Shown here piece by piece: positions 20,431 to 31,430 of a DNA stretch of 64,000 bases. The position numbers and the translations under genes were made by a program. Each line of letters opens with the position of its first letter. Positions within the stretch are counted from its first letter, which is position 1. The DNA is from Ascaphus truei (lineage: Eukaryota > Chordata > Amphibia > Anura > Ascaphidae), in NCBI GenBank assembly GCA_036426205.1, contig CM071569.1, positions 5,520,876 through 5,584,875 on the forward strand. Direction: 5' to 3'. The notes beneath the pieces were generated by a model that was not told the origin of the DNA, did no database searches, and saw only the letters and a program-made list of their open reading frames with translations.

Positions 20431-20765
20431 CCCAATTTTTTTTCAACCATTGGATTTTTTACAGCGTTGGATCCTGACGGGTCCCCCATAGCTATTTTTA
20501 GCTCCGGGGACCCCACAGTTTGTGACATGCTTAGTGTTTCCCAGTGTTTTCCTGCCCTTTGGGGAAATTATAATGTCCGCCATATCTCAAGTGTCCTCCA
20601 GGTGATTGGTGTGATTGGTGGAAGGACTTTGCGACCATCCTATTGGATGACTGTTTAAATGTCCATGAGAACACCCGTTCTATACAGCACGCGGCCGCGC
20701 GTGCCTATGCGAACGCGCGTTCACATGCCGCATGCTTTTTGTATGTATACTGTGTGAGTATACAG

Positions 20766-20850
20766 TGTTTGTGTGTGTTTGTGTGTGTTTGTGTGTGTTT
20801 GTGTGTGTTTGTGTGTGTTTGTATGTGTATGAATGTGTATGTGTTTGTGT
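20766..20850. repeat. (GTGTGTTT)n microsatellite
   Basis: Repeating gtgtgtttgt words; frames on either strand (CV or TH repeats) are artefacts. Confidence 0.95.
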
Positions 20851-20923
20851 AATTTATTATTTATTAAAAAAAAAAACATTGGTAGAAATAACATATTTAT
20901 TAAATTTGAGTAGACACACAACT

Positions 20924-20924
<1 letters not shown>

Positions 20925-20978
<54 letters not shown>

Positions 20979-21043
20979 TACATATATACACACACACACG
21001 CATACATATATACACACACACATATACATACATACACATGCAT

Positions 21044-21094
<51 letters not shown>

Positions 21095-21116
21095 TACATA
21101 CATACACATGCACATG

Positions 21117-21164
<48 letters not shown>

Positions 21165-21195
21165 TATATATACACACACACACATATACATACAT
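20925..21195. repeat. (CA)n/(CATA)n microsatellite, about 270 bp
   Basis: Three long (CA)n tracts separated by catacata-type units. All overlapping frames are low-complexity TH or VC repeats and not genes. Confidence 0.97.
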
Positions 21196-21394
21196 TCAGA
21201 GCTGGTAGCGGCGCGAAAAGATGATTTTCCTCCTCTTCGCCGCTGTCTGTCGGCTCCCCTCTCCCTGCCGTGCGCGCGCGGCCCTTGTATAGAAAGGCTG
21301 ACTAACATCAGCTAACTAAAATTCCGCGCGCGCGCACGGCGTGGCACACACCCGGCACTATAGAACGTACCTTAGTGTCCGGGAATACAGAGGA

Positions 21395-21460
21395 GCCCCA
21401 GAGCTGAAAATAGTGCAGCTCAGCTCCGGGAAAGGACCCTCAGTTCCAATCCTGTAAAGA
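21395..21460. repeat. family D right-end fragment
   Basis: ccagagctgaaaatagtgca, cagctccgggaaaggaccct and ccaatcctgta align with the right terminus at 12245-12292. Confidence 0.45.
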
Positions 21461-22240
21461 AAATCTATTGTCATTTTATGCAGAATTGCTTTGACCAGTC
21501 AGACAAGGAAAAATAAAATAATTATAATCATAACAAAAAACACCCTTCAAACACCAACCCGGAAACTACTACGGCGGCAAAGCACTTATCTTTTATTACT
21601 GTCAGCTAGAAAGACGCAGACCTAATATGGTTCCCTGTACTGCGAGTTTTATATAAACTTATTCAGTATAATTTTACAATGCAGCATAATTTGTTCCCCC
21701 TAGGAAATTAAATGCTGATATAATTTCCCCCGGGGATACACGGCATTTAATAAAATACTGACAAGAAATATACAAACTTGAAGATTCTCTTCGCCGCTGT
21801 TTCGCTCGATCTTTCCAAAAAGTTTGAAAAACCTGCCATAATTTTCAATTGAATGTTTGGCGAAACGGCCCAATTGGTTCAAAACTAGCCAAATAGCAGC
21901 GACTTAAATAGAAAACAAAAAAACTGTTAAATCGCATTTTGAAAGAAAAAGTAACCGAAATTAATGATACCGTGCGTGCAATTCCCATTGACTCTGAGTG
22001 TTAATGAATTTCTTGCGAACGTTTGGAACCGATAAGAGTGAAATTCTCAATGTTCGCTAACGTGCTAGGGTCACACATCTCTGGTGAAGACTGTACACGT
22101 TTCTGCAAGAATACTTCTATTTGCTCAACAGGCAAAGACAGTGATAGGAGACGTGACTGCAAAATGCCCATTTCCAATACAGCGGTATTGTAATTCTGTT
22201 CATTTATTTCAGTTTATATTAAAATGACTTCACTTAGGGC
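21461..22240. other. no gene recognised
   Basis: AT-rich with gaaaa/cgaaac words near 21780-21900 similar to 57830 and 62240, perhaps an old dispersed repeat. No exon seen. Confidence 0.4.
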
Positions 22241-22249
22241 ATCGAACAA

Positions 22250-22795
22250 AATATTCTCTCCCTCTCTCCTCTCTCTCCTCTCTATCTCTCTCTTTTTTTT
22301 TCTCTCCTCCTCTCTCTCTCACTTTTCTCTCACTCTCTCTCCTTCCTCTGTCTCTCCACTGTCTCTCCTCTGTCTCTCCTCGGTCTCTCCTCGGTCTCTC
22401 CTCTGTCTCTCCTCTGTCTCTCCTCTGTCTCTCCTCGGTCTCTCCTCGGTCTCTCCTCGGTCTCTCCTCGGTCTCTCCTCTGTCTCTCCTCTGTCTCTCC
22501 TCTGTCTCTCCTCTGTCTCTCCTCGGTCTCTCCTCGGTCTCTCCTCGGTCTCTCTCCGTCTCTCCTCGGTCTCTCACCGTCTCTCTCCGTCTCTCCTCGG
22601 TCTCTCACCGTCTCTCTCCGTCTCTCACCGTCTCTCACCGTCTCTCACCGTCTCTCACCATCTCTCCCCCTCTCCCCCCCTCCCCCCTCTCTCTCTCTCT
22701 CTCTCTCTCCCTCTCCTTCTCTCTCTCCTCTTCTCTCTCTCCCCTCTCTCCTCTTCTCTCTCTCCCCTCTCTCCTCTTTATCTCTCTCTATCCAC
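22250..22795. repeat. CT-rich minisatellite, 11-bp unit tctctcctcgg/tctctcctctg
   Basis: About 27 copies of an 11-bp unit in which g/t at one position varies in blocks, flanked by plain (CT)n. Because 3 units equal 11 codons, long SL-rich (plus) and RDRGETEE (minus) frames stay open; these are not genes. Confidence 0.95.
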
Positions 22796-23256
22796 ATGTT
22801 GTTAAGTATTCTTGCTATGGATTTTCTTTTTCTTTTATAGATATTGGGCGTCTACAACAAAATACTTTATATAAATAATGAAAAATTAATGTACAGGGTG
22901 AATAATCCCTAAAGAGCATATTGCTGAAACCTATCACATCTGTGCGCTTGTCCTTGGATGCTGCATTCTAAAGAGAAAATTCATTAAATATTTGCTCACA
23001 TCTGCAAACTAAATAGATCATTTCAAGGTCGTTGGTTTTCTTTATGTATTTCCAGGGATGAGAGGAAAAAATAGAAGGATACTGTATGTAGAAAGATAAT
23101 GCAGGCAACACACAGAAATATTCAGATGAACTACTCACAGGGTGACTAAACTCTGTTAAATCATTGCAAACAATATTCAGTTACCTAAAATAGTACAGAC
23201 GTTATTTCCCCCCAATTTTAATGCAGATTACATACATTACATCATGTAATGCCCCA
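22796..23256. other. no gene recognised
   Basis: AT-rich, low-repeat sequence; no exon or element end seen. Confidence 0.45.
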
Positions 23257-23408
23257 TTTTACCTAAAGGTGGCGCTACTCCCATACAGACACTAAATTAT
23301 GGGGGGAGGGAGAGAGACTCTTTCTCTCCATCTCTCTTTCTCTCTCACCCCCATCCAACCACCCACATTTCAGGGTCTGAATGGAGGCAACACCACCTTT
23401 AGGTAAAA
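23257..23408. mobile_element. inverted-repeat element (family H), copy 1
   Basis: Terminal inverted repeats ttttacctaaaggtggcgct and caacaccacctttaggtaaa frame a 150-bp element with gagagactctttctctc inside. A second copy with the same ends lies at 39556-39759. No target duplication resolved. Confidence 0.7.
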
Positions 23409-23869
23409 ACCTAATTAACCTAATTTTAATTCCCTGCGTTAAACTGAACGGCCTTTAGCGGATATGTGATGTTAGGGGAAACGCCTCTTGTGCATATTGT
23501 TACCCAGCTTTCCTTAGCTGCTGGTATCTTCAGGGGCACAGACACTTTTCATGTAAAACAGGGATCCTTTATTTAGAAACGAGTTAGAGCAACATTTCAC
23601 CTGGACTGGGCTCATTAGAGGCGGACAGTTACATATGAGACAATACCGCTAAGTATTCTAGGCAAAATCTCATAGTTATATTATTAATGTATCATAGATA
23701 CATATCATATCATATTGTATAGATTATGATTATGGGATCTATACATTGTATACAATGCAAATATTTATCTATAGATCTATCTTGTTGGCCTATGATTATG
23801 AGAGTGCCCAAGGGCCTACAAAGACTTTAATCTGGCCCCTAGTTTGTTGCAGGAACAGTTATCGGCCTC

Positions 23870-24775
23870 AGGAAGGTCTTAGTTCAGAAGGAAGTCTAGC
23901 ATCTTAGCTAGGAACTCATCCTTCAGAAGGAAGTCTAGAATCAGCTAGGAACTCATCCTTCAGAAAGAAGTCTTGCATCTTAGCTAGGAACTCATCCTTC
24001 AGAAGGAAGTCTCAAATCTTATCTACGAACTCATCTTTCAGAAAGAAGTCTTGCATCTTGGCTAGAAACTCATCCATATGAAGGAAGTCTCACATCTTAG
24101 CCAGGAACTCATCCTTCAGAAGGAAGTTTAGCATCTTAGCTAGGAACTAATCCTTCAGAAGTAAGTTTAGCATCTTAGCCAAAAAGTCATCCTTCAGAAG
24201 GAAGTCTAGCATTTTAGCTAGAAACTCATCCTTCAGAAGGAAGTCTCACATCTTAGCTAGAAACTCATCCTTCAGAATGAAATCTAGCATCTTAGCCAGA
24301 AAATACACCTTCAGAAGGAAGTCTAGCATCTTAGCTAGAAACTCATCCTTCAGAAGGAAGTCTAGCATCTTAGCCAGGAACTCATCTTCCGATGAAGTCA
24401 ATCATCTTAGCTAGATGTCATTCTTCAGCAAGAAGTATTGTTTCTTAGCTAGAAACTCACCCTTCAGAAGGAAGTTTAGCATCTTAGTTAAGAACTCATC
24501 CTTCAAAAGGAAGTCTCACATCTTAGCTAGAAACTCATCCTTCAGAAGGAAGTCTAGCATCTTAGCCAGAAAATCATCCTTCAGAAGGAAGTCTAGCACC
24601 TTAGCTAGAAACTCATCCTTCAGAAGGAAATCTAGCATCTTAGCCAGGAACTCATCCTTCAGAATGAGGTCAATCATCTTAGCTAGGAACTCATCCTTCA
24701 GAATGAAGTCAATCATCTTAGCTAGGAACTCATCCTTCAGAAGGAAGTCTAGCAATGTAACCAGAAACTCATTCT
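23870..24775 (+). repeat. 39-bp minisatellite, about 23 copies
   Basis: Unit ttcagaaggaagtctagcat then cttagctagaaactcatcc. Since 39 is a multiple of three, one frame stays open for nine or ten units (24415-24801) and would read SFRRKSSILARNS repeats. No start context or flanking exon supports translation. Confidence 0.95.
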
Positions 24776-25430
24776 TCCACATCCGCTTAGACAAATCTTG
24801 AGAACCTACTCTAAATTTGTCCTCCTACTGTACCTGGGAAATCCAGGAGCAGAGATGCAGTCGCACCTCTCAGCTGTTGTAGCCCTACATGATTAACTGC
24901 AACTAAAAACTGGAACTGCCATAACTAGGAAATTAGAACTCTACACTGAACAGGCCCAAGTTCAGCACCCTTATTTATAACCTCCCCTGAAAGGTTCAGA
25001 ACATGCCAGAAACTCATATCTGAGGGTCTCCAGGGTTGCCAAGACAATGTGTTACAATGTTGCAAAACCTTTAGCTCTTACACATATTATCCTAGTAACT
25101 ACCCTAAAAAAAGTATGTAACCCCCAATAGATTCCAAGAGTTAACAATCTACTACTCTAACCAACAGTAGTGGGCGTTTAGGTTCATTGCAATATCATTA
25201 GCACTAATGGCAGGACAAATGTAACCAAGCGCTATTTAAAGTAATACAACTGGCTTAACGTTAGATTATTCCCTTTAGTGGATAGGCATTACTATTAACC
25301 TAACGTTAATGTAGGTTAGCGCTACGCTAAATAGCCTTATTGAGCTTAGTGTATCTGGGCCACAGAGAGAAAGACGCTATCTTTGTGCTATACAAATGTG
25401 TCGATATGTATGTATTTAAGTATATCTTTA
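24776..25430. other. no gene recognised; possible family E relative at 25185-25365
   Basis: 25185-25365 contains cttaacgttag, aacctaacgttaatgtag and gtatctgggcca, resembling the reverse of family E (ggcccagattcacg, gttaacttaagttaatg) at 42024. The rest is unassigned. Confidence 0.4.
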
Positions 25431-25431
25431 G

Positions 25432-25510
25432 TTATACAGCACCATCCATGTACAAAGTGCTTCACGGAAGTAATAGATGGCACAATATAACGAGGGTGTA
25501 ATATACAATG
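25432..25510 (-). repeat. LINE/SINE 3'-end fragment (family L), copy 1
   Basis: tatacagcaccatccatgta and caaagtgcttcacggaagta align with tatagcgccattaatgtaca and tagcgcttcacggtagtgat at 56315-56375. Both resemble retroposon 3' ends read in reverse. Confidence 0.5.
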
Positions 25511-25539
25511 CATGGTAGAGAAAGAGGAGTAGCATGGTG

Positions 25540-26468
25540 AGGATAGCATGGTGAGGAGTGGCTTACAGGGTGAGGAGCGGCTTACTGGGTTAGGAGTATC
25601 ACAGTGAGGAGTATCACAGTGAGGACTATCACAGTGAGGAGTATCACAGTGAGGATAGCAGGGTGAGAAGTGACTTACTGGGTGAGAAGTGACTTACTGG
25701 GTGAGGAGTGGCTTACTGGGTGAGGAGTGGCTTACTGGGTGAGGAGTGGCTTACTGGGTGAGGAGTGGCTTACTGGGTGAGGAGCGGCTTACTGGGTAAG
25801 GAGTATCACAGTAAGGAGTATCACAGTGAGGATAGCAGGGTGAGAAGTGACTTACTGGGTAAGGAGTGGCTTACTGGGTGAGGAGTGGCTTACTGGGTGA
25901 GGTGTGGCTTACTGGGTGAGGAGTGGTTTACTGGGTGAGGAGTGGCTTACGGGGTGAGGAATAGCACAGTGAGGATAGCAGGGTGAGAAGTGACTTACTG
26001 GGTGAAAAGTGTCTTACAGGGTGAGATAGCACAGTGAGGATAGCACGATGAGGATAGCACATGAGGATAGCACGGTGAGGATAGCACAGTGAGAATAGCA
26101 CAGTGAGGAGTGGCTTACAGGGTGAGGATAGCACGGTGAGGATAGCACAGTGAGGATAGCACAGTGAGTAGTGGCTTACAGGGTGAGGATAGCACGGTGA
26201 GGATAGCACAGTGAGGATAGCACGGTGAGGATAGCATAGTGAGGAGTGGCTTACAGGGTGAGGATAGCACGGTGAGGATAGCACATGAGGATAGCACGGT
26301 GAGGATAGCACAGTGAGGATAGCACAGTGAGGAGTGGCTTACAGGGTGAGGATAGCATGGTGAGGATAGCACAGTGAGGATAGCACAGTGAGGAGTGGCT
26401 TACAGGGTGAGGATAGCACGGTGAGGATAGCACATGAGGATAGCACGGTGAGATCTCGCGGTGAGGAA
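25540..26468. repeat. mixed minisatellite (14-bp and about 19-bp units), left block
   Basis: Two interleaved units: gtgaggatagcac(g/a) and gtgaggagtggcttac(t/a)gg. Order changes along the block: first the longer unit, then alternating higher-order groups after about 26030. Minus-strand LSSPCYPH frames are repeat products. Confidence 0.95.
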
Positions 26469-26690
26469 GCCGGAGGGTTGGGGGGGGGGGGGGGGGGGGT
26501 GGGGGGGGGTGGGGGGGGGGGGGGCTGGGGGGGGGGGGGGGGGGTGGGGGGGGGGGGGGGGGTGGGGCTGTGTGTGGGGGGGGGGGGGGGGGGGGAGGGG
26601 GGGGGGGGGGGGGGTGGGGGGGGGGGGGGGGGTGGGGGTGAGGGGAGCGGGGGGTGGGGTGGGTGGGGGGGGGGGGGGGGGGTTATTATG
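26469..26690. repeat. G-rich low-complexity tract, about 220 bp
   Basis: Runs of 8-20 G broken by single t, a or c. On the plus strand it could form G-quadruplexes. It interrupts the 14/19-bp minisatellite. Part of its length may be assembly error. Confidence 0.9.
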
Positions 26691-26860
26691 TGTTTTGAGG
26701 ATAGCACGGTGAGGATAGCACAGTGAGGATAGCACGGTGAGGATAGCATAGTGAGGAGTGGCTTACAGGGTGAGGATAGCATGGTGAGGATAGCACGGTG
26801 AGGATAGCACGATGAGGAGTGGCTTACATGGTGAGAATAGCACGGAATAGGAATGGCTTA
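26691..26860. repeat. mixed minisatellite, right block
   Basis: The same 14- and 19-bp units resume after the G tract and fade by 26860. Confidence 0.9.
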
Positions 26861-26961
26861 CTGGTATAAACACTGCCTTTCTAGTGGGTGGAACTAATTT
26901 GAATCCCAGTGTCCGCTCTCAGTGCCTATGTATGTCACTTTATCTTTGTGTGCTTCAAGGG

Positions 26962-27060
26962 ACAATAATTAGATTGCACGCTCTTCAGGACAGAGACTCA
27001 CAGTGCCTGCAAAAGTTTATGTACGGCACTGTATACACTGCCAGTGCTATCTTAGAAAAA
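26962..27060 (+). repeat. SINE tail-like fragment
   Basis: agattgcacgctcttcagga, cagagactcacagtgcctgc and gtacggcactgtatacactg resemble the retroposon tail at 62007-62165, strongly decayed. Confidence 0.4.
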
Positions 27061-27109
27061 AACATTTCTATTAGAAGAGCAAATCTATTTATTTTGCTAC
27101 CTTCTGAAC

Positions 27110-27440
27110 CAGGGGGCCCCCCAGATCTGAACTGTAGCACTTAAAGTTCCCGGGAACCTCAGGATTGCCAAGATATTTAAAGTAATTTCTTTGCGAGTAT
27201 TTGCCCGTGAAAACAAGCTATGGCTTCACCCAATCAGAAGCTGCAATGTCATCTCACGATGATGTCATTACTTTCTATTGGCTGCCAGAGTGAGACTTAT
27301 CCCGGGGGCCATATTGTTTCTCCTACACAAGAATTCTTGTAAGGCAATTTCAAAATTAAATACCTAATGAACTGGGATAGCTTGGAGTGGAGGGGATCCC
27401 TTGGCTCATATAAGGAGAAAAAGATCCTTTTCAGTGACGA
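27110..27440. repeat. family D-like repeat with CCAAT/CRE hairpin core
   Basis: cccagatctgaactgtagca at the left resembles the family D end. The core has cccaatcagaagct, gatgatgtcattac and tttctattggctgcc (27230-27290), i.e. opposed CCAAT boxes around a CRE-like site, as at 12111-12165. Confidence 0.45.
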
Positions 27441-28640
27441 TTGCTGCTTTAATATACAGTACTATTATCACCACACAATTGGGTGGGGGGGAGGAGGTGA
27501 GAGCAACTCTTCATGCTAACTACTGCAAAGGTTTTCTGCAAAGTTTGAAATATTAGGAGCTTGCAAGATGGGCTCCCCCAGAATTAAGGGTTATAAGTGA
27601 CCGTGACATTAACTATACATATGGAAACGTTTTCTGTAGCTTACTCATTTTAAAAAGAAATAGCAAATATGCGGTATTAATACGTTTCTTGCAAGATGGC
27701 ACACATTATTATCAGCCAATAGCAAACGGTATTCCTTTAATTTGTTCGTCGAAGGTTGAAAAGTTGAACCGACCTCGCTGGGAATTGGACCTTCAAATCT
27801 CAAAAGAACCCAAGTGGTAGAAGCGGACGCCCCAGCGTCCTCTCGGAGCTCATGGCTGAATACTCGTGTAGCCCTTTTTCTGACACTCTAAAGAGACTAC
27901 GGGTACTGCACACAACCACCTGAGGTATTTAACACACCCCTACACTCGCATTTATTGGGTATTTATTGTGTTCTCTCGTGCGCCGGCTCCTACTGTACGG
28001 TTTTCTTTGCCATCAGGACCACGATCCAATTCACAAGCAAAGTATTTCCTGACCAAACCCCATCGGTGACAGAGGGGCCACGCACCTTGCCTCAATTATT
28101 CACGTCAAGTAGTGATTGTGGCAGCAGAGTTTTATCTGTTTCTGAAAGATATGTTTATTTCCCATGCCCGTTGCCTAGTGATTGCAAGGCTTGTTCTCCT
28201 GTCCTTGTGTGTCATGTACCTCTGCTACGCTGTTTTTACCAATTGCTGCTCCGGCTTTTATAAAAGAATTACAAATTGCTTTCAGATCTTGACCTGTTCT
28301 CTTTGGCCTTGTACATCAGAAGCTGCCTGACACAGCTCGGTCTCTGCTTTGAGTTTGACCTTTTCAGGGCTTTCTGTCTGCGTAAAGCAGCCACACATTC
28401 TGCTCTGTACATCATTCAGATCTGGGCTTTTATTGCTAAAAGCTGCCGCTCGGCTTAATGCTGTCCCTGCACTTCCCTGGTTTCATTCTGATCACAAACT
28501 ATGCTGTGAAATGTGAAGAAATACTGATCCCATTTTTAAAATGACCAAGTTTACTGTAACTAGTAAATCAAAACAATTCAGTTTGACCTTTTTTTTTTTT
28601 TTTTTTTTTTTAAACTAATGAAAATGTTAACGCTTATAAA
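27441..28640. other. no gene recognised
   Basis: Frames at 27955-28263, 28112-28330 and 28276-28458 overlap in different frames and do not share a conserved domain. A poly-T of 24 at 28590-28613 could be a retroposon tail on the minus strand, but no matching body was recognised. Confidence 0.35.
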
Positions 28641-28775
28641 CAGTGGTCGATAAATCACCAAAAAATCTACTCGCCACCTAGTACCAAACGTGTGATGCCT
28701 GGGCCAATAGGAGCTCGCCACGATGTTAAATCCACTCGCCCGGGGCGTGCAAATGTATAGGTTTGTCGAACACTG
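28641..28775. mobile_element. hAT-type element, 135 bp, perfect 8-bp duplication
   Basis: Termini cagtggtcgataaa and tttgtcgaacactg are inverted repeats. Both flanks are the octamer cttataaa (28633-28640 and 28776-28783), the 8-bp duplication expected of hAT. Non-coding; short minus-strand frames crossing it are incidental. Confidence 0.9.
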
Positions 28776-28783
28776 CTTATAAA

Positions 28784-29730
28784 TATAAAAGTACCATATA
28801 GGAATAACATGCCAAGCGTTGCCTAGCGGGTTTGTGCAGGTGCGAGCGTGATACAGTCCGAGTGGCTGTGACTTCACTGGGCATCTGTCCATGCCATCCA
28901 CGGTCCGCATGTTGAATACCGGCAAACAGATAACCTTTATTGAAGTTAATCTATGCTATTTTTACCTTATAACCCTTAACATTTTGTTAGTATAAAAAAA
29001 AAAAACAACTACAAAACACAGCTGTATGTAGACCGGCCAGGAAATCTCAGGATGCCATGGGGTGAAGATGCCATATGTTCATTTAAAGAGACCCTTGTAA
29101 CTGCTGGGGTGGGGCTGTGTGTAGTTTGGTCACCTAAACGTCACTATTACTTACAGAGTGAAGTAGACACATAATCCAAATTGCAAGTTGCACTGAAGGT
29201 TGCTTTGTTGGTAGTGTATTTCTGATAGCAGACAGGTACTGTATCACATGATGCAAGCACAGGTCCCTGAGTATTTGCAATCCTAACCTTCATCACGGTC
29301 CTCACCTATTTCCCAAGCTCCTAATACACGGTCTCTTCTGCGTGACTTCTCCTCCCCTATGCTCCCTAAAGCCTTCACAACCTACCACACTCAATGAAGA
29401 GTTTAGTTAGGAGGCACTCTGGGCCACACTTACTAATAGGGTCTATCCATCCTCCTGAATGGGCCATTGGGTGTGTCCTGGTACTGGACGATGTCTTATG
29501 GAATAGCACAGCTTAGTAAACATGAGCCTGTATGTTATTGCAGTAGCAATTATAGCCAAGTCATTCTCCTGCTCGGGGGTGATGGTGAAGGTACCTGGCT
29601 GTCTGTTATAATGCATGTTGTAACTCAGTTGATCTTCCTCTGGTGAATGGACATGTAGGCATACAAAATTCCCTCAAGACAGTATTCAGTGCACAGAGGC
29701 CATATTTATTATATATAATGATATTTATGT
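28784..29730. other. no gene recognised
   Basis: Unassigned; no exon, array or element boundary seen. Confidence 0.4.
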
Positions 29731-29732
29731 AT

Positions 29733-30842
29733 ACACTAGCTGAGAGACCCGGCGTTGCCCGGGAGTCACACTGCCCCCCCCCCCCCCCCCCCACACACAC
29801 ACACTGTCCCCCCCCCACACACACACTGTCCCTCCCCGTGACTCGCGCTCCCCCGGCGCCCGCTTGGTCCCCCATGACTCGCGCTCCCCCCCCCCTGACG
29901 CCCGCGCATGTGGGCCGGTGCCGATGGTGTTTGGCGGGAGATCTGTGGCGTGCGGTGGGCTTCGGAGGAGCTCCGTGCGGGCCGGGCCGCGGCCCGTAGA
30001 GTGTCTGCGTTAGCGGGAGGGGGATGTGTAGCGTGCGGTGTCCTCAGGAGGAGGAGCGTGTGGGCCGGTAGGCCGCGGCCCGTAGAGTGTCTGCGTTAGC
30101 GGGAGGGGGATGTGTGGCGTGCGGTGTCCTCAGGAGGAGGAGCGTGTGGGCCGGTAGGCCGCGGCCCGTAGAGGGTCTGCGTTAGCGGGAGGGGGATGTG
30201 TGGCGTGCGGTGTCCTCAGGAGGAGGAGCGTGTGGGCCGGTAGGCCGCGGCCCGTAGAGGGTCTGCGGAAGCGGGAGGGAGATGTGCGGTGTCCTCCGGA
30301 GGAGGACCCTGCGGGCCGGTGCCAATCGTGTTTGGCGGGAGATCTGTGGCGTGTAAGGGTCTACGGTAGCGGGAGGGAGATGTGTGGCATGCGGTGTCCT
30401 GCGGGCTGGTGCCGATGGTGTTTGGCGGGGAATCTCGGGAGTGGACCGGGGGGGGGGTCGTTGAAAGGCAGGTGCAGGTTTGGTGTTGTGTGAATGTCTG
30501 TGATCGGGGGAGATTGTGCGGACGTGGACCGGGGGGGGGGGGGGATTCTGTACCTGATTCCGCAGTTCTGTGTTAGCAGACGGTGAGTGTTTTGTGGTTT
30601 GAGAGCTGTGAAGCGTGGCCGTCCCAAAGCTCAGTGAGGGGTGGGACAGTGTGGCATTGGTGTTGGACGCAGGCCAATGAGAGTCAGTGAGGGATGGGAC
30701 AGTGTGGCATTGGTGTTGGACGCAGGCCAATGAGAGGAGTGCGGGGGCGGGCATGGCCTGAGCCGGAGTGACAGGCCAAAGGTGCTATTCGATTGGCCCT
30801 TGGGACGCAGACATACAGTGCTTTCGAAAATATATAGTAGAT
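29733..30842. mobile_element. possible non-autonomous element enclosing an 86-bp GC array
   Basis: Left edge cactagctgagagacccggc and gttgcccggg contains a cccggc...gcccggg hairpin; right edge gattggcccttgggacgcag and an atatatagta end. Between them are C runs (29766-29815), the 86-bp array, and a two-copy repeat of gggacagtgtggcattggtg (30635-30735). I suspect a Helitron-like or similar element from the hairpin near one end, but no diagnostic CTRR end was confirmed. Confidence 0.35.
29910..30450 (+). repeat. 86-bp GC-rich minisatellite
   Basis: ctgcgttagcgggagg recurs at 30005, 30091, 30177 and (ctgcggaagcggg) 30263, exactly 86 bp apart, with further decayed copies on both sides. Each unit carries ggtgtcctcaggaggaggag and gggccggtaggccgcggccc. 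CpG-rich; open frames in it are composition effects. Confidence 0.9.
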
Positions 30843-31340
30843 TGGTACATCTAATCATTCCCCACTTTGCATTGTTTTAGACATGTTATCCTCCTAGTGT
30901 GAGAACTGCTTTAGAACTCAGCTCTTACTGCTGCGTATTTGAAATCTCTACTGTATTCTCTGCTCATCTAGATGTGAATCCCAAACCAGACTGCACTGGC
31001 TAATGTTTCTTGCGGTTAGGGAGGCTGGGTAGGTGAATGAGAGATCTTTCTTTTATTTCCCATGGATGTGCATTGTTTAGGACCATTTTTCTTCTTAAAG
31101 GAAGAAGTGCAATAGTAATACATTTTCAGCTAAGCTCAAGGGGAACTTCCTCATCTTTACAGAGATCATCAGATACCATACATTGTGTGAGAGGGTCTTC
31201 CTGACATTGTTTGGTTAGTCACTGCTTGGTAAATATGGATCCGTGTCATGTATATTCCAATGTTATTTGTTGTTTAGGCATTCATGCCTGCACTTAAAAA
31301 AAGGTTATCTTCAAGCTGTATCACTCAAATTCAATATATT
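30843..31340. other. no gene recognised
   Basis: Unassigned AT-rich sequence. Confidence 0.4.
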
Positions 31341-31344
31341 GACG

Positions 31345-31430
31345 TACATGTATAAAAGCCTAATGATGGGAGAAGGCAAGTTCTTGAAAGCTTGTCAGTG
31401 TAACATTTTGTTGGTTCATTAGTAATGCAT
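31345..31430 (+). repeat. weak copy of the hammerhead-like family C end
   Basis: ctaatga (31360-31366), an agaaggcaagttctt stem, then gaaagcttgtc (31386-31396) and ttttgttggttca follow the same order as 36491-36550 and 50482-50535. The CUGANGA core has a G-to-A change, so it would be inactive. Confidence 0.35.

Noticed and set aside
20732..21308. Several TH-rich and VC-rich frames
   Set aside because: (CA)n/(GT)n microsatellite translations.
22224..22805. 193-codon serine/leucine-rich frame and its minus-strand RDRGETEE mirror
   Set aside because: Produced by an 11-bp CT-rich tandem repeat; both strands open for the same reason.
26339..26782. Proline-rich 147-codon minus frame and glycine-rich plus frames
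   Set aside because: They are the two readings of a poly-G/poly-C tract and minisatellite; no complexity and no gene context.
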